From JAYOFM01 sp038117225 (GTDB lineage: Bacteria; Pseudomonadota; Alphaproteobacteria; Rhodospirillales; Casp-alpha2), in contig JAYOFM010000148.1 of NCBI GenBank assembly GCA_038117225.1, positions 1-6,847 of the forward strand: 6,847 nucleotides of DNA. The letters are read 5' to 3'. Shown piece after piece: positions 1-6,577 of the stretch (position 1 is its first letter; each line of letters starts with the position of its first letter). Under the pieces are notes generated by a model. That model was not told the DNA's origin and did not search any database. It was given only the letters and a program-made list of their open reading frames with translations. The position numbers and the translations under genes are program-made.

Positions 1-245
1 TCCCATAGCAACTCCGGTGTATACCAGTGTTGCACTTGGTTTGTGAATTTAGCGACATCTTTCGTTCAATGGCCGTTTATGAGTCCACGACCTAATAGAG
101 TAGCACAATTCACATTCCGTTTCATCAATCCCATCGTCGAGGTGAGAATCAATGATGTTTGGGAAACAGTTTTGTGAATAGCCGCTCCTTGCCAATCCAT
201 CCGGCACGAAACAAGGTGTTGCGGGAAACACCGAAGGAGCAAGAG
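1..245. other. AT-richer leader region without a convincing gene
   Basis: This stretch is less GC-rich than the rest of the window. The open frames crossing it on either strand have no recognisable family, no good ribosome binding site and run into the real gene that follows. The one structured signal I see is the heptamer TGTGAAT three times, at 42-48, 108-114 (inverted, as ATTCACA) and 173-179, with centres about 65 bases apart. No clear -35/-10 pair at normal spacing could be picked, so the promoter of the downstream gene is unassigned. Confidence 0.5.
233..239 (+). promoter_or_regulatory. Ribosome binding site deciding the start of the CmcJ-like gene
   Basis: GAAGGAG lies 6 bases before the ATG at 246, a near-ideal Shine-Dalgarno and spacing. 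The open frame extends upstream to a TTG at 159, but that codon has no such site, so the ATG at 246 is preferred. Confidence 0.8.
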
Positions 246-1103
246 ATGTCGTCTCCGGTTCTTGATAGCATTGATGGGCCGAGGTCGGGCGCCCTTGAGG
301 CGTCACTCAATTTCATCGTTGATTTCGATGCCAAGCCGCAGGTGTTCATGGCGGCGCAACATGCGAAAGACAATCAGCGCACCGGCGTCTTCCGCGATAC
401 GCCCGTGCACATTGCCGATGCGCGCCTTCTGGACGAGCCGGCGAGCCTCGACCGGGAAGGTTTCGCGCGGGTCGATCATGGCTCCTGGATGACGGATTTC
501 TACGACGACGGCGCGGTCGAGCAAATCTATTACCCGGAGGTGACGGCGCTACTAATGGCGGCGACCGGGGCGACGGACGTGAATATCTTCGATCACACCA
601 TCCGCGTCGAGGACGATGCCAAGCGCCACGCCACCGACCGCCGGTCGCCGGTGCTGGTGGTGCACAATGACTACACGGAAAAATCCGGGCCGCAGCGGGT
701 GCGTGATCTGTTGGATCCGGCGATGGCGGCGCGCTATCTCGACCACCGCTTTGCCATGGTCAACGTGTGGCGTTCCATCGGTGCCTCGGCGGAACGCCGG
801 CCGCTCGCCGTCGCCGACGCGCGCACGCTGACCGAGGACAACTTCGTCGCCACCGATCTGGTTTACGAGGATCGCACCGGGGAAATCTATCAGGTAAGCC
901 ACGACGCGACGCAGCGCTGGTTTTACTATTCGGAGCTGGGCGGCGACGAGGTGGTGCTGTTGAAATGCTTCGATACGGCGCGTGACGGCCGTGCCCGCTA
1001 CACCGCGCATACGGGATTCGAGAACCCGGCCGCGCCCGCCGGCACGCCGCCGCGCGAAAGCATCGAGGTCAGGACGCTGCTGTCCTTTGCCCCCGCGGGT
1101 TGA
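246..1103 (+). CDS. CmcJ/NvfI-family oxidoreductase (putative non-heme iron oxygenase)
   Basis: A 285-residue soluble protein with no signal peptide or membrane segment. Recognition comes from the family's conserved blocks: VHNDYT at residues 139-144, VNVWRSIG at 172-179 followed by PLAVADART at 186-194, QRWFYYSEL at 223-231, DEVVLLKCFD at 234-243, AHTGFENP at 254-261 and the C-terminal PPRESIEVRTLL at 268-279. Known members include CmcJ of cephamycin biosynthesis and the fungal NvfI and AsaB enzymes; NvfI is an Fe(II)/2-oxoglutarate-dependent endoperoxygenase. H140 and D142 form the HxD part of a possible iron-binding facial triad; the third ligand could be H219 or H255, which I cannot decide from sequence alone. 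The substrate is unknown. No biosynthetic cluster is visible, since the next gene is convergent. Family assignment is fairly sure; the iron chemistry is inferred from relatives. Confidence 0.85.
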   Translation: MSSPVLDSIDGPRSGALEASLNFIVDFDAKPQVFMAAQHAKDNQRTGVFRDTPVHIADARLLDEPASLDREGFARVDHGSWMTDFYDDGAVEQIYYPEVTALLMAATGATDVNIFDHTIRVEDDAKRHATDRRSPVLVVHNDYTEKSGPQRVRDLLDPAMAARYLDHRFAMVNVWRSIGASAERRPLAVADARTLTEDNFVATDLVYEDRTGEIYQVSHDATQRWFYYSELGGDEVVLLKCFDTARDGRARYTAHTGFENPAAPAGTPPRESIEVRTLLSFAPAG

Positions 1104-1112
1104 TCGAATTTC

Positions 1113-1535
1113 CTAGCCGATTCGTAGCGTCGCCGGCGTCCATTTTTCGCGGCGCCGTTGGCGCTTTCCGGTGGCGTCCTCGTCACCGTAATCGGTTGGC
1201 GCGGCGGCGGAAAAATCGGCCTGATTGTCCAACACCGAGGCCATGACGTTGGCATAGGCGGCGGCGCCGTCGTCCATGTAGGCGGCGATATAGACACCGC
1301 ATTTCCTGCACACCAGAAAGTCCGTGATGCCGGTGCCGAAGCGGTAGCGTTCGAGCAGCCCTTCGTCATGCGCCATCAGATCGATACGGCCCGTCGGGTC
1401 CGACAAGGCGCGGGTCGAATGCTTGCGACAGAACGAACATTGACAGGCGCGCGGCGTGAACTGGTCCGGCGTTTTGGCGGTCGTGAAGGTAACTTCGAGA
1501 TTGCCGCAATGGCACTGGCCGTGGAATTTGGTCAT
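1113..1535 (-). CDS. GFA/CENP-V-type zinc-binding protein
   Basis: A 140-residue protein of the usual length for the glutathione-dependent formaldehyde-activating (GFA) fold. Seven cysteines sit in the family pattern: C8 and C10 in GQCHCG, C31, C33 and C36 in CQCSFC, and C76 and C79 in CRKCG. These would hold the structural and catalytic zinc ions. The founding member, Gfa, was reported to speed formation of S-hydroxymethylglutathione, but most family members have no proven reaction and no formaldehyde dehydrogenase gene is nearby, so a named activity would be over-calling. The ATG at 1535 is preceded by AGGAA with 8 bases of spacing. The gene follows the DUF2207 gene on the same strand after 59 bases without an obvious terminator, so it may share the lemA transcript. 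Its stop is 9 bases from the convergent CmcJ-like stop. The last 25 residues are polar and Arg/Lys-rich. Confidence 0.88.
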   Translation of the reverse strand: MTKFHGQCHCGNLEVTFTTAKTPDQFTPRACQCSFCRKHSTRALSDPTGRIDLMAHDEGLLERYRFGTGITDFLVCRKCGVYIAAYMDDGAAAYANVMASVLDNQADFSAAAPTDYGDEDATGKRQRRREKWTPATLRIG

Positions 1536-1594
1536 CGAGCGGGTTCCTGTGTGGCGGTACGTTGTGCGGAGAAACTATCGTCTATTGTCGGAGA

Positions 1595-3505
1595 TCACCA
1601 GCCGCCGCCACCGCCGCCACCGCCACCGCCACCGGATGATCCGCCGCCACTGCTGCCGGGCGCGGAAGCGGATGCCGCCAGGGCGCTGGAAAAGCCAGCT
1701 GAAAGACTGTCGCCGATGCCGGCGCCGCCGCCGCTATCCCAGGCGTGGCCGCTGCTGTACCAGGTCGGCCGATAGGCGCGACCGTGCCCCGCATCGGCGG
1801 CGGCAAGGACGGCGGCGAAACGCTCGCTCCACTGGTGTTCGACGTCGAGGGCGAGGGCGTAGGGCAGGTATCTTTCGAACAGGGCCGGCGTTTCCTGCGG
1901 CGGATGCAACGTCGCCCAGCGTTCCTTCTCGGCCACCGAGAGGTAAAGCTTGAAACCCTCGATACGGTCGAGCATGCGTCGTCCATGGAGGGTCGGCGCC
2001 TTGATCAGATGCCAGAAGGCGACGAACAGCAGCCCGATAAGGATCAGAAATACAATAGCCGGCGGAGAGGTCACCTGCGCCATGATGACAAGACCGGCCA
2101 CCTCGCCGCCGAGAAACGGCAGCGCGAACAAGGACAGTAGGACGGCGCCGACCATGAGCGTGCCGCGACGGCTCGCCAAGGCCCGCTTCCAGGTGTCGAA
2201 CAACCGCATCAACAGCATGCCGCAACCGGCCGACCAGACGGTCAACCAGACGCTCATGAAAGCCGCTTCTTCCACATGTTCCCCGGGTGTCGCCGCGACG
2301 ACGCCAATCACGGTGAGGATACTGAGCACGGCGCCGGGGATCAGGTAGGTCCTGTTCAGCGTGTAATGGCTGGATTCCAATTCCGCCTTGAGCTTGTTCT
2401 CGAAAGCGTCCTTGGCCTTGGAAATGCGTTTATGGTTCTTGTTATTGAGTTCAATCGTCGTGCCGGCCGAACCGAACAGCTTGGCGCCCAGGGCTCGCTC
2501 GCCGGTGGAAAGGTTGGGGGCGGACGCATCCAACCGCACCAGGGTGTAGTCGCCGTCGTCCTCGTCGATGCGGAGGTAACCTTTCACCGCCATGCTGACG
2601 ACGGCGGCGGAGAAAGTTTTCTTGTCCGGTCCCATCTTGACCAGGGCGCGGGTCAGGCCCGGCGAGAAGTTCTCCGGCGGCGCGAACAGGGGCACGATGG
2701 TGCCGGCTTCCGGATCGCGGCCGACCTTGTTCCAGGCGTATAGGTAATAGGCGAGGATCAGCGGCAATCCGATCAGCGCGACGATGAGATTGAAATTGTC
2801 GCGCAGCAGCAGCGCGGTTTTCTCGCCCGAACTCGGCTCGGCGACGATGCCCTTGGGCCAGGCGACGGCGATGGTCAGCCCTTCGCCGGGGGCCAGCGTC
2901 CGCGTGGTGGCGACGATGGTTCGGCCGGCAAGCGAGTTGCCAAGCGTGAAGTCCTTGCCCTGATCACCCCGTTTGCCGGTATAGGCATGGCGCTGCACGA
3001 TGGCTGCGCCGCCGGGTAGGGTGATGGTTGCCTCGGCGTGCTCGATCGGAAACGCCCAGTCGTTGCCGGTGACGTTCCAATAGAGTTCGTCGAAGTTCTC
3101 GAAGTAGCCGATCTGGCGATCGGTCCGATAGGTAATGCGGTAGGTGTGAACACCGCGATTCAGGATGACGTCCTTGTTGCCGATGTAGAGCCGGCGACCG
3201 TTCCGAATGCCCTCCGTATGAAATGCCTCGGCCCGGCCGTCCCGGGTGACGCCGATGACGTCGAAGGCGACGCGGAGCCGATTGCCGTGACGATCCTGGT
3301 AAGCGGTCGGGAAATCCCGATAGATGCCGCGCTTGATCTTGCGCCGTGCGCTACGGACGGTGATGGTTTCGGTCACCGTCATGGAGGCGTCGGCGTGGAC
3401 CGCGATGTCGCTTTTGAAGTCGAGGATGGCTTCGTGGTCGGCGGCGCGCGCCCCCGTCGGCAACCCGGTCGCCAGGACCAACAGAAGAATGATCAGGCGC
3501 GGCAC
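1595..3505 (-). CDS. DUF2207 domain membrane protein with Gly-rich C-terminus
   Basis: A 636-residue protein from the GTG at 3505. The frame stays open further upstream into lemA, but this start puts a signal peptide exactly at the N-terminus (hydrophobic residues 5-14, likely cleavage after ARA at 21), and GAGG, formed at the lemA stop, lies 9 bases before it. Residues 22 to about 220 are an extracytoplasmic beta-rich domain with the DUF2207 patterns KRGIYRDFP and YWNVTGNDW. A membrane helix at about 238-258 is followed by the family hallmark GRDPEAGTIVPLFAPP (262-277) and a winged-helix-like stretch ending in AVKGYLRIDE. More helices lie at about 386-406, 413-435 and 449-499. Then come IEGFKLYL (515-522) and ERYLPYALALDVEHQW (544-559), both typical of the family. 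The tail from about 587 is low-complexity, ending in eleven glycines and a terminal Trp. The role is unknown; pairing with LemA suggests a cell-envelope function. Confidence 0.88.
   Translation of the reverse strand: MPRLIILLLVLATGLPTGARAADHEAILDFKSDIAVHADASMTVTETITVRSARRKIKRGIYRDFPTAYQDRHGNRLRVAFDVIGVTRDGRAEAFHTEGIRNGRRLYIGNKDVILNRGVHTYRITYRTDRQIGYFENFDELYWNVTGNDWAFPIEHAEATITLPGGAAIVQRHAYTGKRGDQGKDFTLGNSLAGRTIVATTRTLAPGEGLTIAVAWPKGIVAEPSSGEKTALLLRDNFNLIVALIGLPLILAYYLYAWNKVGRDPEAGTIVPLFAPPENFSPGLTRALVKMGPDKKTFSAAVVSMAVKGYLRIDEDDGDYTLVRLDASAPNLSTGERALGAKLFGSAGTTIELNNKNHKRISKAKDAFENKLKAELESSHYTLNRTYLIPGAVLSILTVIGVVAATPGEHVEEAAFMSVWLTVWSAGCGMLLMRLFDTWKRALASRRGTLMVGAVLLSLFALPFLGGEVAGLVIMAQVTSPPAIVFLILIGLLFVAFWHLIKAPTLHGRRMLDRIEGFKLYLSVAEKERWATLHPPQETPALFERYLPYALALDVEHQWSERFAAVLAAADAGHGRAYRPTWYSSGHAWDSGGGAGIGDSLSAGFSSALAASASAPGSSGGGSSGGGGGGGGGGGW
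1601..1633 (-). repeat. Run of eleven Gly codons (GGC/GGT) before the terminal Trp codon
   Basis: Eleven consecutive GGC or GGT codons encode the poly-glycine end of the DUF2207 protein, followed by TGG and TGA. Seven are GGC and four GGT. The trinucleotide run could change length by replication slippage without breaking the frame. The Gly/Ser-rich stretch extends further into the gene with mixed codons. Confidence 0.85.
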
Positions 3506-3516
3506 GGTTTCGCGCC

Positions 3517-4071
3517 TCAGTCGAACTTGACCTCGGGTACGGCGCGCTCGGCTGGGTCCTCCAACTCGAAGAATTCGGCCTGGCGGAAGCCGAACCACTT
3601 GGCGATCAGGTTGGACGGGAACTGTTCGATGGCGACGTTCAGGTTGCGCACGCTGCCGTTGTAATAGCGGCGCGACAGCTGGATCTGTTCCTCGATCTCG
3701 GCCAACGCCGCTTGCAGCTCCTGGAAGTTGTCGCTCGCCTTCAGGTCGGGGTAGGCCTCGGCGACGGCGAACAGTTTGCCGAGCGCGGCGCCGAGCAGAC
3801 CCTCGGTCGCCGAGCGCTCGCCCGGGGCACCATCATTCAGGCTGCGGGTGCGCAGTTCGGTGATCTCATCCAGCACACCCCGTTCATGGCCCATGTAGCC
3901 CTTCACCGCCTCGATCAGATTGGGAATCAGATTGGCGCGGCGTTTCAGTTGCACGTCGATGCCGCTCCAGCCTTCCTCGACCAGATTGCGGAACTTCACC
4001 AGCTTGTTGTAGATGGCGACGCCCCACAGCGTCAGCACAACGGCGACGATCGGCACGGTATAGATCGACAT
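3517..4071 (-). CDS. lemA: LemA family protein
   Basis: A 184-residue protein with one N-terminal membrane helix (about residues 4-22) and a short exposed N-terminus, then a cytoplasm-facing or periplasm-facing helical bundle. The LemA signatures are all present: GWSGIDVQLKRRANLIPNLI at 34-53, VKGYMGHE at 56-63, AEAYPDLKAS at 104-113, NFQELQ at 115-120, RRYYNGSVRNLN at 134-145 and FPSNLIAKWFGF at 151-162. The molecular function of LemA proteins is not established. The ATG at 4071 is chosen because AGGGA lies 9 bases upstream; an in-frame GTG at 4095 has no such site and would add eight polar residues before the membrane helix. The DUF2207 gene starts 11 bases after this stop, a spacing that implies one operon. 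Confidence 0.93.
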   Translation of the reverse strand: MSIYTVPIVAVVLTLWGVAIYNKLVKFRNLVEEGWSGIDVQLKRRANLIPNLIEAVKGYMGHERGVLDEITELRTRSLNDGAPGERSATEGLLGAALGKLFAVAEAYPDLKASDNFQELQAALAEIEEQIQLSRRYYNGSVRNLNVAIEQFPSNLIAKWFGFRQAEFFELEDPAERAVPEVKFD

Positions 4072-4122
4072 GGTTCGGCATCCCTGGTGGTTCACGTCGA
4101 GATTACCATCAAACGGGAGAAA

Positions 4123-4151
4123 TCGATAAGCGCCGCGGCCAGAAACGACAA
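4123..4151 (-). promoter_or_regulatory. Weak candidate promoter for lemA-DUF2207
   Basis: On the minus strand TTGTCG (4146-4151) and TATCGA (4123-4128) are separated by 17 bases, about 50 bases before the lemA start. Matches to the sigma70 consensus are only 4/6 and 3/6, and the -35 lies in the T-rich tail of the rpmB terminator. It is the best pair I could find in this gap. Confidence 0.3.
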
Positions 4152-4170
4152 AGGCCCGCCGAAGCGGGCC
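4146..4170 (-). terminator. Rho-independent terminator of rpmB
   Basis: On the minus strand GGCCCGC and GCGGGCC form a perfect 7-bp GC stem (4153-4170) closed by a TTCG loop with a C-G closing pair, the very stable cUUCGg tetraloop. It is followed by TTTGTCGTTT, a short broken T tract. It starts 27 bases after the rpmB stop, the expected place. Confidence 0.8.
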
Positions 4171-4197
4171 CGTGAACGTCGTCCGATCGGAAGAGCG

Positions 4198-4497
4198 TCA
4201 GGCGGCGGCGGTTGCCGCCGGGGCCATCTTCTTGATGCGCTTCTTGATGCGCAGCACTTCCGGGGCCAGGTCACCGTCGCGGGTGTCAAGCAGGAAGGCA
4301 TCGAGGCCGCCTTTCTTTTCCACCGTGCGCATGGCGTAGGCGGTCACCCGCAGCCGCACCATCTGGCCCAGCGTGTCGCTCCACAGGCCCGTCCGTTGCA
4401 GGTTCGGCAGGAACCGCCGGCGGGTCTTATTGTGGGCGTGAGAAACATTGTTGCCGGCCTGGACGTCTCGGCCGGTGAGTTGACAGCGCTTGGACAT
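4198..4497 (-). CDS. rpmB: 50S ribosomal protein L28
   Basis: A basic 99-residue protein of the large ribosomal subunit. It opens with MSKRCQLTGRDV, followed by the family core NVSHAHNKTRRRFLPNLQ at residues 17-34, LWSDTLG at 38-44 and VRLRVTAYAMRTVEKKGGLD at 47-66. The C-terminus is a Lys/Arg-rich helix (LRIKKRIKKM) followed by an Ala-rich tail. Length and sequence style match alphaproteobacterial L28, which is longer than the roughly 78-residue E. coli protein. The usual partner rpmG (L33) is not adjacent. The ATG at 4497 has only a weak Shine-Dalgarno; the residue-level match to L28 fixes this start. The gene has its own promoter and terminator, so it appears monocistronic. Confidence 0.97.
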   Translation of the reverse strand: MSKRCQLTGRDVQAGNNVSHAHNKTRRRFLPNLQRTGLWSDTLGQMVRLRVTAYAMRTVEKKGGLDAFLLDTRDGDLAPEVLRIKKRIKKMAPAATAAA

Positions 4498-4558
4498 GAT
4501 CTGGGTCTCTATTCCAAAGTCTTGAAGACGGGTCGGACTGGGTCGAGAAGCGGGCCGT

Positions 4559-4587
4559 TTGATACCCCTTGGCCGGCGCCGCGTCAA
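4559..4587 (-). promoter_or_regulatory. Sigma70-type promoter of rpmB
   Basis: On the minus strand TTGACG (4582-4587) and TATCAA (4559-4564) are separated by exactly 17 bases. The -35 matches 5 of 6 consensus bases and the -10 matches 4 of 6. It lies between the cyclase stop (4596) and rpmB; a start near 4552 would give a leader of about 55 bases. That leader holds the 11-base palindrome GTCTTGAAGAC at 4519-4529. Confidence 0.65.
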
Positions 4588-4595
4588 GGCCGGGC

Positions 4596-6497
4596 TTAGC
4601 CGCGATGGCGCCAGTATCCGGGCCATCCGGCGGGTGGCAGATAGGCGCCGCCGCCCAACCGGTCGGTCAGGTTGGCGGCGACGATTTCGGTGAACTCCGT
4701 CGGTATGCGGTCGCGCAGGTGGCGTACCGCGCGCTGCCAGAAGGCGTTGGTGTCCTCGATCCGTGTGATCAGCGCCTCGGTGGCGCCGTCGGCCGCGAAA
4801 TCCGCCGCCTTCAGGGCGTCGCGCGCGGCGATGAACTTGATGCGCGCGGGCGCCCAGTCGCCATCCAGATAATGCCGCAGGCCCTGCTCGAACAGCATCA
4901 GGAAACTGACCGGCAACGGCTCCACGTCGACCGTGAAGACGTCGATGGGCTCTTCGCTTTCCGGAATCGCGACCTTGTCGACGCGGCGGCACGACACTCG
5001 TCGGTCACCGGAAAGCCGCTCGGTAAAGGCGCGCGACACCAGAATGGCGGTGCCGTAGTCCTCGTTGAGATGCTCCAGCCGGGCGGCCAGATTGACGTTG
5101 TCGCCGATCAGCGTGGAATCGGCGCGTTCAAGCGAACCCACCGGACCCGCCACCACCTCGCCCCAGTGCAGGCCGAAGCGGGTCTTGAAATCGCGGAATT
5201 CCTGCCAGTCCTCGTGTTCGCGGAACAGATCGTCCCAGACTTGATTAGCGGCGTTCAGTGCCTCGCCGGAGCGGTACATGGCACAGGCGGCATCGAAAGC
5301 GGCTTCCGCCTCGTGGCCCGGGTCGGTCTTGTCATGGAAATACGCGAAGATACCCTCGCCGAGGAACTTGTCGATATCGCCGCCATGGCTGATGACGCCG
5401 GCGTTCATTTCTCCCAGATAGGCCTGCAGCACCGGCAGCACCTCGGCGCCGAGCCGCCGGGTGACCTGGCTGAACCCGGCCACGTCGGTGAACATCAGCG
5501 CCACCGGCGAGCGCGTCGGGATGACCCGTTCGCCCTTGGCTTCCAGGAAGGCGCGGCGGCTGATGAAGCGGCGCAGATTGGCGATGATCATGCCGATGGC
5601 TTCGATCAGGGTATCGATCTCGTTGAGCTTCTGGCCTTCCGCGGCCCGCTCCTGGGCGCGCTGGGCGATCAACTCATCGGCATCCTCGAGCCCGGGAATT
5701 TCACGCATCTTGCTGATGATGATGGTGTTGGCTTCGCTGAGCCGGTCCATGAACACCTGGCCGACCCGTTCAAGATTGCGCTCCGCCTTCCAGCGCACCG
5801 CCAGCACGATGCCGCCGTAGATGATCATTTCCAGCACCGGGTCCGACCAGGTGGCGTAGTTGCCGAGCGAGAAATCGCCAAGCATGCTGATCAGCAGCAG
5901 AATACCGACCGCGTACCAGGCATCGTCGCGGCTCATGGAGCGCAGCATTTCGGCGCCCAGCACGGTTTCCCGCGTGCCCACCTTCTGAACCAGGCCGACC
6001 TTGGCGACGGCGCGCACGGTTCGCAGGATACGCAGCACGCGCGGATTGGCGATGCCGATGTCGTGCGCGGTCAGCGACATGCCGGTGCTGCCGATGGCGA
6101 GGATATTGATCCAGCACGCCGGCGTCTTCAGATAGGCCATGCCATAGGCCAGGGCACCGATCACGGTATCGCAGATGAAGAACACCGCCATGGCGATTTC
6201 GATCCAGTACGCGGCGTCGATCGACCAGCCGAGGTTCGCCGGATCGCCGCCGGTCGCCATCTCCAACGCCGCGACCACCGGGGCGAAGAACACAGCGACA
6301 TAGGTGGCGGCCAGATTGGCCTTCTCATAGCCCTCGCGCTCGGCCAGCGCGCGCCAACGATTGTCGGCGCCGCTGGGTTCATCGGCGGGCGGCGGATTGA
6401 CGGCGCGGTCGAACGCGTCGGACCCGAATAGGACCTCGTAGTGATCGTCGTCGTCGCGCCGGGTGCCGGGCAGGGTCTTTGGTACGTTATCGGGCAT
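4596..6497 (-). CDS. Class III adenylate cyclase with N-terminal voltage-sensor-like membrane domain
   Basis: A 633-residue protein predicted to make cAMP from ATP at the inner membrane. After an acidic cytoplasmic N-terminus, six membrane segments are suggested: about 59-79, 93-119, 127-146, 150-168, 192-212 and 218-235. The fourth carries R153, R156, R159, R162 and K166 at S4-like spacing, and the second has F107 and D110, as in voltage-sensor charge-transfer centres. There is no potassium-type selectivity filter between segments five and six. A helical linker (about 236-325) leads to the cyclase domain (about 330-520): FTDVAGF with metal-binding D338, K377 in IDKFLGEG, T462, and N469 and R473 in NVNLAARLE. 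The K/T pair fits ATP use in class IIIb enzymes. The second metal position is E381 rather than Asp. Residues about 531-595 resemble the TPR-like helices often following such cyclases. The ATG at 6497 has AAGGGG upstream. Family membership is sure; channel or voltage function is inferred. Confidence 0.88.
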   Translation of the reverse strand: MPDNVPKTLPGTRRDDDDHYEVLFGSDAFDRAVNPPPADEPSGADNRWRALAEREGYEKANLAATYVAVFFAPVVAALEMATGGDPANLGWSIDAAYWIEIAMAVFFICDTVIGALAYGMAYLKTPACWINILAIGSTGMSLTAHDIGIANPRVLRILRTVRAVAKVGLVQKVGTRETVLGAEMLRSMSRDDAWYAVGILLLISMLGDFSLGNYATWSDPVLEMIIYGGIVLAVRWKAERNLERVGQVFMDRLSEANTIIISKMREIPGLEDADELIAQRAQERAAEGQKLNEIDTLIEAIGMIIANLRRFISRRAFLEAKGERVIPTRSPVALMFTDVAGFSQVTRRLGAEVLPVLQAYLGEMNAGVISHGGDIDKFLGEGIFAYFHDKTDPGHEAEAAFDAACAMYRSGEALNAANQVWDDLFREHEDWQEFRDFKTRFGLHWGEVVAGPVGSLERADSTLIGDNVNLAARLEHLNEDYGTAILVSRAFTERLSGDRRVSCRRVDKVAIPESEEPIDVFTVDVEPLPVSFLMLFEQGLRHYLDGDWAPARIKFIAARDALKAADFAADGATEALITRIEDTNAFWQRAVRHLRDRIPTEFTEIVAANLTDRLGGGAYLPPAGWPGYWRHRG

Positions 6498-6534
6498 GCG
6501 TCCCCTTAAGGCCTGTCCCTGATGGCCTTTGCCT

Positions 6535-6547
6535 CGTCGAATCGACG
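6535..6547. promoter_or_regulatory. Palindrome at the predicted cyclase transcription start
   Basis: CGTCGA-A-TCGACG is a perfect 6+1+6 inverted repeat. It begins just downstream of the candidate -10 (6549-6554) and covers the predicted start point near 6542, a usual place for a repressor operator. The binding protein is unknown, and a short GC-rich palindrome can occur by chance. Confidence 0.35.
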
Positions 6548-6548
6548 C

Positions 6549-6577
6549 ATGCTAAGGGCTTGTCGGCGCCTTGTCAC
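6549..6577 (-). promoter_or_regulatory. Candidate promoter of the cyclase gene
   Basis: On the minus strand GTGACA (6572-6577, 5/6 to the -35 consensus) and TAGCAT (6549-6554, 4/6 to the -10) are separated by 17 bases. The pair sits in the 107-base gap before the cyclase and would give a leader of about 45 bases. Confidence 0.45.

Noticed and set aside
159..245. Extended start (TTG) for the CmcJ-like protein
   Set aside because: No Shine-Dalgarno at 159 and no family similarity in the extra 29 residues; the ATG at 246 has an excellent site.
49..373. Minus-strand small frames at the left edge
   Set aside because: No family resemblance, no ribosome site, and they overlap the start of the well-supported plus-strand gene.
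1105..1124. CGAAT/ATTCG inverted repeat between the convergent stops as a shared terminator
   Set aside because: Only a 5-bp AT-containing stem with a 10-base loop and no T tract on either strand.
1598..1660. Trinucleotide tract as a CRISPR or microsatellite element
   Set aside because: It is in-frame Gly/Ser coding sequence of the DUF2207 tail with no spacer structure.
3506..3598. 31-residue N-terminal extension of the DUF2207 protein into lemA
   Set aside because: It would bury the signal peptide behind an Arg-rich stretch and overlap lemA; the GTG at 3505 fits better.
4498..4992. Long N-terminal extension of the rpmB frame into the cyclase gene
   Set aside because: Residues before MSKRCQLTG are Arg/Pro-rich shadow translation; L28 starts at 4497 and the rpmB promoter lies inside the extension.
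4569..6431. 620-residue plus-strand reading frame opposite the cyclase gene
   Set aside because: It is the antisense shadow of a high-GC gene: no recognisable domain, His/Gln/Arg/Gly-rich composition and no ribosome site, while the minus strand has a complete cyclase.
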